64,000 nt of DNA from Zobellella endophytica (GTDB lineage Bacteria > Pseudomonadota > Gammaproteobacteria > Enterobacterales > Aeromonadaceae). Under the pieces are notes generated by a model. That model had not been told where the DNA came from. It worked only from the letters and a program-made list of their open reading frames with translations, and searched no databases. The first letter of the stretch is position 1, and the number at the start of each line of letters is the position of its first letter. The stretch is from the NCBI RefSeq assembly GCF_003012775.1, contig NZ_PXYG01000001.1:434001-498000 (forward strand). Direction: 5' to 3'. Positions 25,679-33,996 of this stretch are shown piece by piece. Position numbers and translations under genes: made by a program.

Positions 25679-26065
25679 ATGTATTCGCTTTTTGAACGAC
25701 GGAGAGTGCTCGTGCTGCTTGCGCTGGTGGTGGGCGCTTTGCTGGCGCAAGGCGCATGGGCGCACCATGGCTGGGGCTGGGCGACCGACGAGCAGTTCGA
25801 GCTGACGGGCACCATTATCGAGGTGCGGCTGGGCAACCCCCACGGCGAGGTAACGCTGGAGGTGGACGGTGAAAGGTGGGTGGTTGAAGTGGGGCAGCCG
25901 TGGCGGAATGAACGAGCGGGACTCACAGCGGAGCTGCTCACTCCGGGGCAGGTTATCACCGCCCATGGCCATCGCTCTGCCAGGGAGGGCGAGCGCCTGA
26001 TGAAGGCCGAGCGTGTGGTCATCAATGGCGAGAGCTACGCCCTGTACCCGGGCCGTGCGACCTGA
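25679..26065 (+). CDS. DUF6152-like exported protein
   Basis: The 128-residue protein starts with a signal peptide (RRRVLVLLALVVGALLAQGAWA). The mature part begins HHGWGWATDEQFELTGTI, then RLGNPHGEVTLEV, matching the small periplasmic DUF6152 proteins that carry an N-terminal HHGW motif. The mature part is likely a small beta-barrel (OB-like). The start at 25679 is preceded by GGAGGA. It forms an operon with the membrane protein gene 21 bases downstream. The paired histidines right after the cleavage site could bind a metal; this is inference. Confidence 0.72.
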   Translation: MYSLFERRRVLVLLALVVGALLAQGAWAHHGWGWATDEQFELTGTIIEVRLGNPHGEVTLEVDGERWVVEVGQPWRNERAGLTAELLTPGQVITAHGHRSAREGERLMKAERVVINGESYALYPGRAT

Positions 26066-26086
26066 GCCGCTGCCGGAGGCACCGAG

Positions 26087-26572
26087 ATGAGCGGGGAGTG
26101 GCTGGTGGCGCTGGAAGCGACGGCGCTCGCCGGGGCGCTGCGCAGCTCGGTCTGGGTATATCCGCTGGTCAATGCGGCGCACATCCTCGGTGTGGCACTG
26201 TTGGTCGGGGCCATTATCCCGCTCGACCTCCGGCTGCTCGGAGCCTGGCGGTCGGTACCGCTGGCCCCGCTCTGGCGGGTGCTGACACGCACCGCCGGGG
26301 CCGGCCTTGCCCTGGCCATTGTCTTCGGGAGCCTGCTGTTCATCACCGGTGCCACCGAGTATGCCGCCTCCGGCCTGTTCCTCTCCAAGATGGCTGTGGT
26401 GGCCATGGGAACGGCGAATGCGCTGGCCTTGCGGCTGGCCCTGCCCGCCGAACTCTTGCACATGCCACCGCCGACCGGTAAATCGCCGGGACGGCTCCGG
26501 CTCGCCGGGGGCATTTCGCTGGCCGCCTGGCTGACGGCCCTGACCCTGGGGCGTTTCGTCGGCTACTTTTAA
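26087..26572 (+). CDS. DUF6644-like membrane protein
   Basis: This 161-residue integral membrane protein has about four helices: PLVNAAHILGVALLVGAIIPLDLRLLG, then AGLALAIVFGSLLFITGA, LFLSKMAVVAMGTANALAL and SLAAWLTALTLGRFVGYF. The histidine in the first helix (NAAHILG) and the layout resemble DUF6644/DUF2214-type proteins, which look like small haem-binding or electron-carrying membrane proteins. It follows the HHGW-type exported protein by 21 bases, so the two probably work together. The function of the pair is unknown. Confidence 0.68.
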   Translation: MSGEWLVALEATALAGALRSSVWVYPLVNAAHILGVALLVGAIIPLDLRLLGAWRSVPLAPLWRVLTRTAGAGLALAIVFGSLLFITGATEYAASGLFLSKMAVVAMGTANALALRLALPAELLHMPPPTGKSPGRLRLAGGISLAAWLTALTLGRFVGYF

Positions 26573-26717
26573 GGTTCCCGAGTGCCTTGATTATGGAACA
26601 CGGAGCCCCCATCCAAGTGGAAATTCATAGGCGAAATAAGCCCTGAACACCGGCTGCCGCAACAGCCTGGTTCGAACGGCCACTGGCCATCCTCTGTAAG
26701 ACGACCAAGGACCTATT

Positions 26718-27212
26718 TTGAACATTACCATCCGGCATTGCGACCCATCGGATAACGCCGATCTGTTCGAGATCTACCGCCATACCTCGGTAACCGAAAA
26801 CTCCTCCCAGTTGCCTTATCTCGGCCGCGAACAGGTGGCCGGACTGTTTCACCAGGCCAGCCATTACACCCTGGTGGCGGAGACGGAAGACCGGGTGGTG
26901 GGGCACGTGACCCTGTTCCTCAGCCAAAAGCCGCGGGACAGGCACGGCGCCATGCTGGCCATTGCGGTACATCCCGACATGCAGGGGCAGGGGGTGGGCA
27001 AGCGGCTGATGCGGGCGGCCATCGAGCAGGCAGACCACTGGCTGAACCTGGTGCGCCTAGAGCTGGAAGTGCAGGCGGACAACGCCCCCGCCCAGGCACT
27101 GTATCGAAGCTTGGGGTTCGAGCAGGAAGGGGTGAAACGGCTGGCCACCTTCAAGGCCGGGCGTTATCACGATTTGGTGTTGATGGCGCGTATTCGCCCC
27201 GAACTGGCGTAA
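26718..27212 (+). CDS. GNAT N-acetyltransferase, YhhY-like
   Basis: The 164-residue acetyltransferase has the GNAT acetyl-CoA loop VHPDMQGQGVGKRLM around residues 90-104, followed by LVRLELEVQADNAPAQALYRSLGF. It resembles E. coli YhhY in length and in the block NAPAQALYRSLGFEQEGVKR. The substrate is probably an amino acid or small amine, not defined here. The start is TTG at 26718 with AAGGA upstream. It lies 6 bases from the next gene, an EamA-type exporter, suggesting an operon. Confidence 0.85.
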   Translation: MNITIRHCDPSDNADLFEIYRHTSVTENSSQLPYLGREQVAGLFHQASHYTLVAETEDRVVGHVTLFLSQKPRDRHGAMLAIAVHPDMQGQGVGKRLMRAAIEQADHWLNLVRLELEVQADNAPAQALYRSLGFEQEGVKRLATFKAGRYHDLVLMARIRPELA

Positions 27213-27218
27213 TGACCC

Positions 27219-28088
27219 ATGCTCTACAGCGTGCTCTGCGCCACCTTGTGGGCCTCCACCGGCCTGTTCGTCAAACTCTTCCAGGGGCTGGGCATGTCCC
27301 AGGTGATCTGGGGGCGCTTCCTGGTGGCGCTCGCCTGCGGCTGGCTGTTTGTGGTGCTCACCCGCCGGGCCCGGCCCGCGCGCCTGCCATTGGGGCGCCG
27401 CTACGGCCTGGCCGCCGCCATGACCGCTTATTACGTGCTGGCGACCTATGCCTTCTACTACGCGCCGGTGGGGGTGGCGGCCCTGCTCATTGCCCTGGCG
27501 CCGCTCTTTACCTTTTTGCTCAAGCTCATTGCCACCCGTCGCTACCAGGCCAACGAAGCGGCGGGCTTTGCGCTGTCGTTTGCCGGGCTGCTGCTGTATT
27601 TCGGCAGCCAGAACGGTGGGGCGGGCGAGGTGCCGGCCACCCTGTGGTTGGGGGGCCTGTGCGGGCTGGGCGCGGCCATGCTGCGCGCGCTGTTCACCTA
27701 TGTGGCCTGGAAAAATGCCCGGCAGGGCAAACCGATGGACAGCTTTCACACCAGCAACGACATCTTCGTGCTCGGCCTGGTGCTGTTGCTGCCGGTGGTG
27801 CTGGCGCAACCGCTCAGCGCGCAAAGCCTGAGCCCGGCCAACCTGGCCTGCCTGCTGGGGTTGGGGGTGGTCGCCACCTTTCTGCCCAACATTTTCAACA
27901 ACCTGGCGTCGCTCAGGCTGGATCCGACCCTGCACAACATCATCGGTATGTCCACGCCCATCAGTGCCAGCCTGATGGCCTGGATCTGGCTGGACGAGGC
28001 CCAGAGCACCGGCGCCCTGCTCGGCATGGCTATTACCCTGGCGGGCATAGGGGGGTCGATATGGCGACCCCGCCGTCGGCCATCCTGA
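27219..28088 (+). CDS. EamA/DMT-family transporter
   Basis: This 289-residue protein has ten predicted membrane helices in two homologous EamA halves. The first half starts LCATLWASTGLFVKLFQGLGMSQVIWGRF and the second ends with LDPTLHNIIGMSTPISASLMAWIWLDEA. Members export amino acids and other metabolites; the substrate is not known. The start lies 6 bases after the acetyltransferase stop, and an O-methyltransferase gene follows 34 bases downstream, so acetylated or methylated small molecules could be the cargo. That link is inference. Confidence 0.85.
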   Translation: MLYSVLCATLWASTGLFVKLFQGLGMSQVIWGRFLVALACGWLFVVLTRRARPARLPLGRRYGLAAAMTAYYVLATYAFYYAPVGVAALLIALAPLFTFLLKLIATRRYQANEAAGFALSFAGLLLYFGSQNGGAGEVPATLWLGGLCGLGAAMLRALFTYVAWKNARQGKPMDSFHTSNDIFVLGLVLLLPVVLAQPLSAQSLSPANLACLLGLGVVATFLPNIFNNLASLRLDPTLHNIIGMSTPISASLMAWIWLDEAQSTGALLGMAITLAGIGGSIWRPRRRPS

Positions 28089-28122
28089 ACGGTGCCACCA
28101 TCCATTTCATTGAGGAGAGACC

Positions 28123-28695
28123 ATGCTCAATACCCTTTTGACCGAACTGGAACGCAAGGGCGAACAAAACGACCGCCAGCAGTCCAGCAAGGAGCAACGC
28201 TATCTCAACATCACCCGCGATACCGGCGAGTTCCTGCGGGTGCTGGTCAAGGCCACCGGGGCCCGCCGGGTGCTGGAAGTCGGCACCTCCAACGGCTATT
28301 CCGCGCTGTGGCTGGCGTCGTCCCTGCCGCCCGGCGGCCAGCTCACCACCATTGAGCTGCTGCCCGCCAAGGCGGAAGAGGCGCAACGGCATTTTGAACG
28401 GGCGGGGCTGGCCGGGTGCATTACCCTGCTGCAGGGGGAGGCCGGCGCCCTGCTGGCCGCCTTGCCGGCCGGCTTCGACCTGATTTTTCTCGATGCGGAT
28501 CGCGCCCGTTATGTGGCCATGCTGGACGAGCTGTTGCGCCTGCTCCGGCCCGGCGGCCTGCTGGTATGCGACAACGCCGTGTCTCACCGGCAGGAGCTGG
28601 AAGCCTTTGTGGCCGCGCTTAACGCCAGGGACGGGTTGTCGTTGTCGCTGGTGCCGGTGGGCAAGGGCGAGCTGCTGGTGCATAAAGGGGAATAA
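28123..28695 (+). CDS. Class I O-methyltransferase (CmoM/COMT-like)
   Basis: The 190-residue SAM-dependent methyltransferase has motif I VLEVGTSNGYSALWLA near residues 46-61, then the acidic strand LTTIELLPAKA and post-motif FDLIFLDADRARYV with metal-type DAD. LLRPGGLLVCDNAV follows. This is the pattern of the metal-dependent O-methyltransferase family 3 (catechol/caffeoyl-CoA type), though it is a little short. The substrate is unknown. GGAG lies just before the ATG. It is probably in one transcript with the EamA gene. Confidence 0.85.
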   Translation: MLNTLLTELERKGEQNDRQQSSKEQRYLNITRDTGEFLRVLVKATGARRVLEVGTSNGYSALWLASSLPPGGQLTTIELLPAKAEEAQRHFERAGLAGCITLLQGEAGALLAALPAGFDLIFLDADRARYVAMLDELLRLLRPGGLLVCDNAVSHRQELEAFVAALNARDGLSLSLVPVGKGELLVHKGE

Positions 28696-28770
28696 GCGAT
28701 CGGGGCGCCCTGATCTGCCGCCCTTCAGATGGCCGCGCGGCGGCCGTGACTCAATCACCAAGGAGATCTT

Positions 28771-29502
28771 ATGAACAAGGTCGTTATCGTCACCGGCGGC
28801 AGCCGGGGCATAGGGGCCGCCACCTCCAGGCTGCTGGCGGAGCAGGGCTATGGGGTGTGCGTTAATTACCGCGCCCGCTCGGCCGAGGCTGAGGCGCTGG
28901 TGGCCGACATCGCCGCCAGGGGCGGGCGCGCCTTTGCCCACGCCGCCGATGTATCGCAGGAAGGCGAGGTGATCGCCCTGTTCAACGCCGCCGAGCAGGC
29001 GCTGGGCCCGGTTACCCACCTGGTGAACAACGCCGGCATGCTCGCCACCCAGGCGCGGCTGGCGGAGATGGAACTGGCGCGCTTTGCCCGGGTGCTCAAC
29101 GTGAATGTGCTCGGCTGCTTCCTGTGTTGCCGCGAGGCGGCCCGGCGCCTGGGGCAGGGGGGCGCCATCGTCAATGTGTCGTCGGTGGCGGCGCGTACCG
29201 GCTCGCCCAACGAGTATATCGACTACGCCGCAGCCAAGGGCGCGATAGACACCCTCACCAAGGGGCTGTCGCTGGAGCTGGCCGCCGCCGGCATCCGGGT
29301 GAACGGGGTGCGCCCGGGCTTTATCCACACCGAGATGCATGCCGACGGCGGCGAGCCCGAGCGGGTGGCGCGGCTCAGCCCGCAGATCCCGCTGCAGCGC
29401 GGCGGCCGGCCGGAAGAGGTGGCCGCCGCCATCGCCTGGCTGCTGTCCGATGCCGCCTCCTACGTGACCGGCTCCTTTATCGATATTGCCGGCGGCCGCT
29501 GA
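28771..29502 (+). CDS. Short-chain dehydrogenase/reductase, YgfF-like
   Basis: The 243-residue SDR enzyme shows the Rossmann motif TGGSRGIGAATS at residues 8-19, NNAGML, the catalytic serine in VNVSSVAAR, and YDYAAAKG-type YxxxK (IDYAAAKGAID). GFIHTEMHA and the C-terminal YVTGSFIDIAGGR follow. The pattern is closest to E. coli YgfF and other NADP-dependent sugar/alcohol dehydrogenases. The substrate is unknown. A good AAGGAG site precedes the start. It stands between the methyltransferase gene and an R1 repeat. Confidence 0.87.
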   Translation: MNKVVIVTGGSRGIGAATSRLLAEQGYGVCVNYRARSAEAEALVADIAARGGRAFAHAADVSQEGEVIALFNAAEQALGPVTHLVNNAGMLATQARLAEMELARFARVLNVNVLGCFLCCREAARRLGQGGAIVNVSSVAARTGSPNEYIDYAAAKGAIDTLTKGLSLELAAAGIRVNGVRPGFIHTEMHADGGEPERVARLSPQIPLQRGGRPEEVAAAIAWLLSDAASYVTGSFIDIAGGR

Positions 29503-29540
29503 GGCCCCGATATTTCGCTGACGACGCTTCGGTTTCATGC

Positions 29541-29609
29541 TCGTCATCTCCGCGCAGGCGGAGATCCATGATAGCTTGCACCGGGCTCCCGCCTTCGCGG
29601 GAGTGATCG
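29541..29609. repeat. Dispersed palindromic repeat R1
   Basis: This is a well-preserved copy. The left end TCGTCATCTCCGCGCAGG and the right end CCTTCGCGGGAGTGA are inverted relative to each other, with GATCCATG near the middle. An open frame through it into the next gene (from 29537) is incidental; the true start of that gene is 29660. Confidence 0.65.
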
Positions 29610-29659
29610 CAGAGTCATTTTTCGCCTGCCAAGGCCCGTTCAACCCCCAAGGAGACACC

Positions 29660-29965
29660 ATGGTTACCTGTTATCTGCGCTATATTATCGACCCCTACAA
29701 GCTGGAGGAATTCGAATTCTACGGCAAAATGTGGATCCCCCTGGTCGAGAAATTCGGCGGCCAACATCACGGCTACTTTATGCCGTCGGAAGGGGCCAAC
29801 AACGTCGCCCTGGCGCTGTTTACCTTCCCCAGCCTGGCGCTGTATGAACAATACCGGGCCGCTTCCCTGGAGGATCCGGCCTGCCAGGCGGCGTTCAAAT
29901 ACGCGGAAGACACCCGCTGTATCCTCAGCTACGAGCGCAGCTTCTTCCGGCCGCTGTTCGAATAA
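29660..29965 (+). CDS. NIPSNAP-family protein
   Basis: The 101-residue protein fits the dimeric alpha-beta barrel NIPSNAP family: VTCYLRYIIDPYKLEEFEFYGKMWIPLVEKFGGQHHGYFMPSEG, then ALFTFPSLALYEQYR and the C-terminal SYERSFFRPL. The function of bacterial members is unknown. The start at 29660 is set by GGAGACACC just upstream; translation further upstream would read an R1 repeat. It is monocistronic. Confidence 0.82.
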   Translation: MVTCYLRYIIDPYKLEEFEFYGKMWIPLVEKFGGQHHGYFMPSEGANNVALALFTFPSLALYEQYRAASLEDPACQAAFKYAEDTRCILSYERSFFRPLFE

Positions 29966-30056
29966 CGGCGGGTAGCGACGAACGCGGCCCCGCCTTTGGC
30001 GAGGGACGCGTTCGTGCGTATAATGCGGCCACTTTTACACTCTTTTTCAGGCAGTT

Positions 30057-30563
30057 ATGAAACTCACCCCGATAGACAAAACCCGTTATCGCCGCCACCT
30101 CAATGCCGTGTTTATCGGCTGTGCGCTGGTGCTGGCAGCCGCCAGCCTGGCGGTGGCCCAGCTGCTGATTGCGCTGTTTCCCAGCCCCGACGACAGCCAC
30201 TTTCACTGGAACCTGCTGGGGGTGGTGTTAAGCGCGCTGGCCATCGGCTGGGGGCTGGACAAATTCCGCCATCATCCCTTCCTGGCCGAGGTGGTCTATG
30301 TGTGGGAGCTGAAACAGCGGCTCAACAAGATCAGCCGCAAGCTGCGCAGCATTGAGGCCGCCGCCCGCCGGGGCGACAAAAACGCCATGCTGGCGCTGCA
30401 GTTCAGCTACGCCGGCTCGCGCCAGCTGTGGCAGCTGGACGACAACACCCTGGTGATGGACGAGCTGGCGGTAAAACAGGCCGAGCTCGACCGGCTGGCC
30501 GAACAGCATGGGCTGGTGCTGGATCCGGAGGATTACCATGAACAGATGCTGGCCCCTTTCTGA
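30057..30563 (+). CDS. DUF3087 family membrane protein
   Basis: The 168-residue protein has two membrane helices near the N-terminus (FIGCALVLAAASLAVAQLLIALF and WNLLGVVLSALAIGWGL) and a soluble helical C-terminal part, with YVWELKQRLNKISRKLRSIE and LQFSYAGSRQLWQLDDNTL. This matches DUF3087, found in marine gammaproteobacteria; the function is unknown. It starts right after a T-rich promoter-like stretch. The next gene follows by 17 bases, suggesting a two-gene operon. Confidence 0.82.
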   Translation: MKLTPIDKTRYRRHLNAVFIGCALVLAAASLAVAQLLIALFPSPDDSHFHWNLLGVVLSALAIGWGLDKFRHHPFLAEVVYVWELKQRLNKISRKLRSIEAAARRGDKNAMLALQFSYAGSRQLWQLDDNTLVMDELAVKQAELDRLAEQHGLVLDPEDYHEQMLAPF

Positions 30564-30580
30564 GCCCGGGTGAGGAGAGC

Positions 30581-30811
30581 ATGCAACAGCCCATTGTCGG
30601 CTATCACCGGGATGAAGAAGGCGAGTGGGTGGCACAACTGCGCTGTGGCCATTTCCAGCATGTGCGCCACCAGCCGCCCTTTATCAACCGGCCCTGGGTG
30701 ACCACCGCCGCCGGGCGGCAGGCCATGCTGGGGGTGATGCTGAACTGCAAAAAATGCGACCGGGATGAGCCGGCGGACCGCCTTGCCCCGGACAACCCTT
30801 CGCCCGAATAA
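30581..30811 (+). CDS. DUF3565 family protein
   Basis: The 76-residue protein begins MQQPIVGYHRDEEGEWVAQLRCGHFQHVRHQPPFINRPWV and later has CKKCD. The CGH, HxxH and CxxC positions suggest a small zinc-binding fold and agree with DUF3565. The function is unknown. GGAGAG precedes the ATG by five bases. It lies 17 bases after the DUF3087 gene. Confidence 0.82.
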   Translation: MQQPIVGYHRDEEGEWVAQLRCGHFQHVRHQPPFINRPWVTTAAGRQAMLGVMLNCKKCDRDEPADRLAPDNPSPE

Positions 30812-31017
30812 GCCTGAAGCCCGCGCCGGGGCGGCATCTGCGCGCCCTCTGCTGGCAGCCGTTGCCGGGCTCGCCCCTGCGCGAGCACTGCCTTTATCGC
30901 CTGTCGGCGGCATCCTGGCAGGCCCGTTAGCCCGCCGGCACCGGCGGCCGTTATACTCAAGGGGTTGACCCGGCCGCCCTGAAAGATTGCGGCGCACCTT
31001 ATCCACCCGGAGCCGAC

Positions 31018-31569
31018 ATGACTTCTCGCTACCGTATCGAACTGGCCCGGCCCGAGCACCTGGCCCTGCTGCCCGCCATAGAGCGGGCCGCCGCCACCCT
31101 GTTTCCGGACTCGGTGATCCCGCTCGCACTGCGGGACGGAGTGGTGTCGCCGGCCCGGCTGGCAGAAGCCCTGGCGGAGCGGCGGTTGTGGGTGGCGCTG
31201 TCGCCCCGGGGTGAGCCGGTGGGCTTTACCCTGGCCGAGCCGGGAACGAACGACGCCTTTCTGGTGGAGCTGGACGTGCACCCGGACCACCAGCGCCGGG
31301 GCCTGGGGCGGCGGCTGATTGAGGTGGCCATCGACTGGGCCCGGGCCCGCGGGCACCGCCGGCTGACCCTGACCACCTTCGGGAGCCTGCCCTGGAACGC
31401 CCCCTTCTACGCGCGGCTTGGCTTTCAACTGCTGGATGACACTGGGCTGGACCCACGGCTGGCCCGGCAACTGGCCGGCGAGCGGCGCCTGGGGCTAAGG
31501 GACAGGGTGGCCATGGCCCTGGCGCTCCCGCCGGCGGTTTTGCCCCCCTCCTGCCATTCGTTCAAATAA
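31018..31569 (+). CDS. GNAT N-acetyltransferase
   Basis: The 183-residue acetyltransferase has the GNAT core with VHPDHQRRGLGRRLIEVAIDWARARGHRRLTL around residues 88-119 and a C-terminal NAPFYARLGFQLLDDTG. The substrate is unknown. CGGAGC lies before the ATG. The stop codon (31567) lies in the first bases of repeat B, which leads to the integron. It is the last ordinary high-GC gene before the integron. Confidence 0.82.
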   Translation: MTSRYRIELARPEHLALLPAIERAAATLFPDSVIPLALRDGVVSPARLAEALAERRLWVALSPRGEPVGFTLAEPGTNDAFLVELDVHPDHQRRGLGRRLIEVAIDWARARGHRRLTLTTFGSLPWNAPFYARLGFQLLDDTGLDPRLARQLAGERRLGLRDRVAMALALPPAVLPPSCHSFK

Positions 31570-31704
31570 TCGCCATTCGGCGTGTTCTGCGTTCCCGCTT
31601 CGCCTTTTTGCCATTGCCAGCCCCCGTCACCCCGTCCAGAATAGTTGCATATGGAAACCGTGTTGGCAGGAAAGGATGGCCTGGAACATCAGGGCGGTAG
31701 CGTG
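31560..31704. repeat. Repeat B: flank at the 3' end of the integrase gene
   Basis: The 145-base partner of repeat A (20733-20876). It runs from the last codons of the acetyltransferase gene to the last five codons of the integrase pseudogene on the minus strand. The best-conserved block is GTTGCATATGGAAACCGTG. It is not coding apart from the ends. Confidence 0.8.
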
Positions 31705-32497
31705 TCCAGCGGGCTCAAGGTGCCCGCATAGTGCTGGCCAAGCACATGGGTGTAGATTTGCGTGGTGCGGACATCGTTATGCCCAAGCAGCTCCTGCACT
31801 GTGCGGATATCCGTGCCCTGCTCCAACAGGTGAGTGGCAAAGGAATGGCGAAAGGTATGGCAACTGACCGGCTTTCCGATACCGGCAGCCACAACGGCTT
31901 GTTTAAGCGTCTTGCGGATGGCACTGTCGTGGAGATGATGCCTGCACCAATAACCATGAAAGGGATGGCGGCAGATGCCGGAGGAAGGGAAGATAAACAT
32001 CCAGCCCGGCTGGCGGTAGGCATTGGGGTATTTTTTGTGCAAAGCCCCGGGCAACGACGGCCCCATGCCTCGGGAGTTATCTTCTCGCTGATCCGCAGCC
32101 CACAGCCGTAAAGCAGCTGAATGATCAACGCAGTTTTACCCTGCACATGTTGAAGGACTCGTTGAACTTCCTCCCTGGTCAGAACCGTGGGTAGATAACG
32201 CTGACGTGAGGTACGGACAAAATCCAGTTCACCCAGCGGCTTATGCAGAATCTGTTGATATAGGAACACCAAAGCGCAGAGCGCTTGCTTCTGGGTGTTA
32301 ACGGCAACATGGCGATCATTGGCCAACCATGACAGAAAGCTTTTGACTTCTTCCACTCCCATGTTGTCGGGATGCTGTTTGCGATGGAAAAGTATGTAGC
32401 CCTTTATCCAGTAGAGGTAGCTTTTCTCGGTACGGAGGCTGTATTGCCGCAATCTGAGTTCTTGACGGATCTGCTCAATAAAAGGAGACTGTGCCAT
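31689..32497 (-). pseudogene. intI: Integron integrase IntI, internal deletion with frameshift
   Basis: IntI is the tyrosine recombinase that inserts and removes cassettes at attI. The N-terminal part (MAQSPFIEQIRQELRLRQYS onward) is intact up to the box I arginine in YGCGLRISE. About 45-50 codons are then missing, and the frame changes. The second frame resumes with [20 protein letters not shown], the IntI-specific extra segment ([13 protein letters not shown]), box [30 protein letters not shown], and the nucleophile tyrosine in YTHVL. The end SPLDTLPP is typical. Without the middle it cannot be active. Confidence 0.88.
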
Positions 32498-32510
32498 ATG
32501 AACCTCTATA

Positions 32511-32526
32511 CTGTATACATATACAG
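32511..32526. promoter_or_regulatory. LexA box of the integrase gene
   Basis: CTGTATACATATACAG is a perfect match to the CTGT-N8-ACAG SOS consensus and lies 14-29 bases before the integrase start. Control of intI by LexA is established for class 1 and Vibrio integrons. The box has survived although the gene is broken. Confidence 0.9.
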
Positions 32527-32699
32527 TTATAATAGACAGCAACGGCTGTTCTGGCATATATTCACTCATCGGATCTCTCGGTTGGCAGTAAAAGCAGGGA
32601 TATGATTTTTTATTATTCAATAAGTTACGAACAACACTCAAAAACATCCGTGCCTGAAGTAGGCGGTTATCGAGAATGCGTGTTTTACACTTTCAAGAA

Positions 32700-32803
32700 A
32701 AACGTGATTTTTGTAAAATTTCAGCAAAATTAGAATGTTATCATCGCTTTTTGATCTGTGTGAGTGCAGGTTATCAAGCTAGGTCAATATACAATTGTTA
32801 TGT
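32700..32803 (+). other. attI: Probable attI site
   Basis: The region between the integrase start and the first cassette should hold attI. GTTATGT at 32797-32803 fits the GTTRRRY core at the crossover point, and the first cassette begins right after it with its own ribosome site. The rest of the 318-base gap is AT-rich; a cassette promoter should lie here but no convincing -35/-10 pair could be fixed. The exact left border is unknown. Confidence 0.6.
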
Positions 32804-32815
32804 TTAAGGACGAAT

Positions 32816-33907
32816 ATGAGTATCTCCGTACACACAATTGACGCCCGCGGGCATATCTTACTTGAAACAATGCGCGACTATTTTGGGGCAACACCGGAAG
32901 TAATGTTTCGAGAAATACAGAGCATGGTGAATACAACTGTTGAAGTTCTTAAAGATAAAGGCATAAATTATCAAGATCTTAGAACGGCACTGGTTCCGAG
33001 AACTGACAGGTTTGAAGCAGGATTTATTTTTGACACGCAGGATATCGAGTCAAGCTGGTATGGGCTTGATGTAATGAAAGAGCTATTACCACTTCTAGAT
33101 ATCAAATCAAACCATAGCGTGCAATGCGGGGATCTTATTGGAGATAATCAAGAGCTAATATTTTCTATTCTTCAAGAGTCACTGGTACTTTCGAGAAATT
33201 TAGATTTTGTACACGGAAGCGCCTTGTACTGTGTCTATATAAATAATTTAACTGAGTCTGGTTTAGAGCGTATAAGTAAGGCACTTTCAAATTTTAAAGC
33301 ATATGTTGGTTATATTCCGTGTACCTTTTCCTCAAGGGCTAGGATTTACCTATCTACAATACTCGCTAATAGCTTCTTAAAGCATGGCAGCAAGGTAATT
33401 ATGGGACATGAGGATGATAGACCAAATGAAGAAAATATTAATATGGTAGGTTATCCGTTCGAAGAATATGGGATGAAAGTCTATAGCCTTCAATCAATGT
33501 ATTTCGGCGTGCTGCTAAGCTACAAGATCGAAAGACCTGTGTTTAAAGGTTTTGAGTCAGATACCGAGCTGTCTTTGAATGCAATATCTTCTCAAATATT
33601 ACCAATTGAAGGGTTTGGCGTTGAGATCGAGGAGGCAAAGCATGGGTATTTGAAATCAGACAAATGTGGCAAGCTTGAAAAAGCTGGAGTTGAGGCTTTA
33701 AGTAAAGATGAACTTGCCGACCTTATTCGCTCAAAGGTATCCGAAAGCTATATCTATAATTTGTCTTATCTGCCCGAGCATGACGTATCAAAGTTTAACG
33801 TAATGCTTGAAATCCCAAGAGTGGACGGAGGATATCCAACAAGAGTGGTAGCAGCTCTTGAATATAAACCAAAAGAAAAACTGTTGCGCGTAATTACGAT
33901 GCACTAA
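32816..33907 (+). CDS. Integron cassette 1: protein of unknown function
   Basis: The protein of 363 residues is not recognised. It appears soluble and mixed alpha/beta, with no membrane segment or signal. It starts MSISVHTIDARGHILLETM and contains the acidic-rich part MGHEDDRPNEENINMVG near the middle. The C-terminal segment VVAALEYKPKEKLLRVITMH resembles a beta-strand edge. The start at 32816 has AAGGA six bases upstream. Base composition is much lower in GC than the host genes. As first cassette after attI it should be the best expressed. A phage-defence role is a guess based only on what many cassettes encode. Confidence 0.7.
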   Translation: MSISVHTIDARGHILLETMRDYFGATPEVMFREIQSMVNTTVEVLKDKGINYQDLRTALVPRTDRFEAGFIFDTQDIESSWYGLDVMKELLPLLDIKSNHSVQCGDLIGDNQELIFSILQESLVLSRNLDFVHGSALYCVYINNLTESGLERISKALSNFKAYVGYIPCTFSSRARIYLSTILANSFLKHGSKVIMGHEDDRPNEENINMVGYPFEEYGMKVYSLQSMYFGVLLSYKIERPVFKGFESDTELSLNAISSQILPIEGFGVEIEEAKHGYLKSDKCGKLEKAGVEALSKDELADLIRSKVSESYIYNLSYLPEHDVSKFNVMLEIPRVDGGYPTRVVAALEYKPKEKLLRVITMH

Positions 33908-33910
33908 AAA

Positions 33911-33981
33911 CATAACAAGCGCATGTTGTCGGACTGGTTTTCCGCTGCGCTCCAAACCAGCCGCAAATTCGAGCGTTAGCC
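33911..33981 (+). repeat. attC: attC site of cassette 1
   Basis: About 71 bases from the R'' box in CATAACAAGC to the R' box GCGTTAGCC. Inside, CTGGTTTT and CCAAACCAG can pair around the loop CCGCTGCGCT. These are the marks of a folded attC recombination site. Confidence 0.88.
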
Positions 33982-33996
33982 ATATGAAGGTGAACA

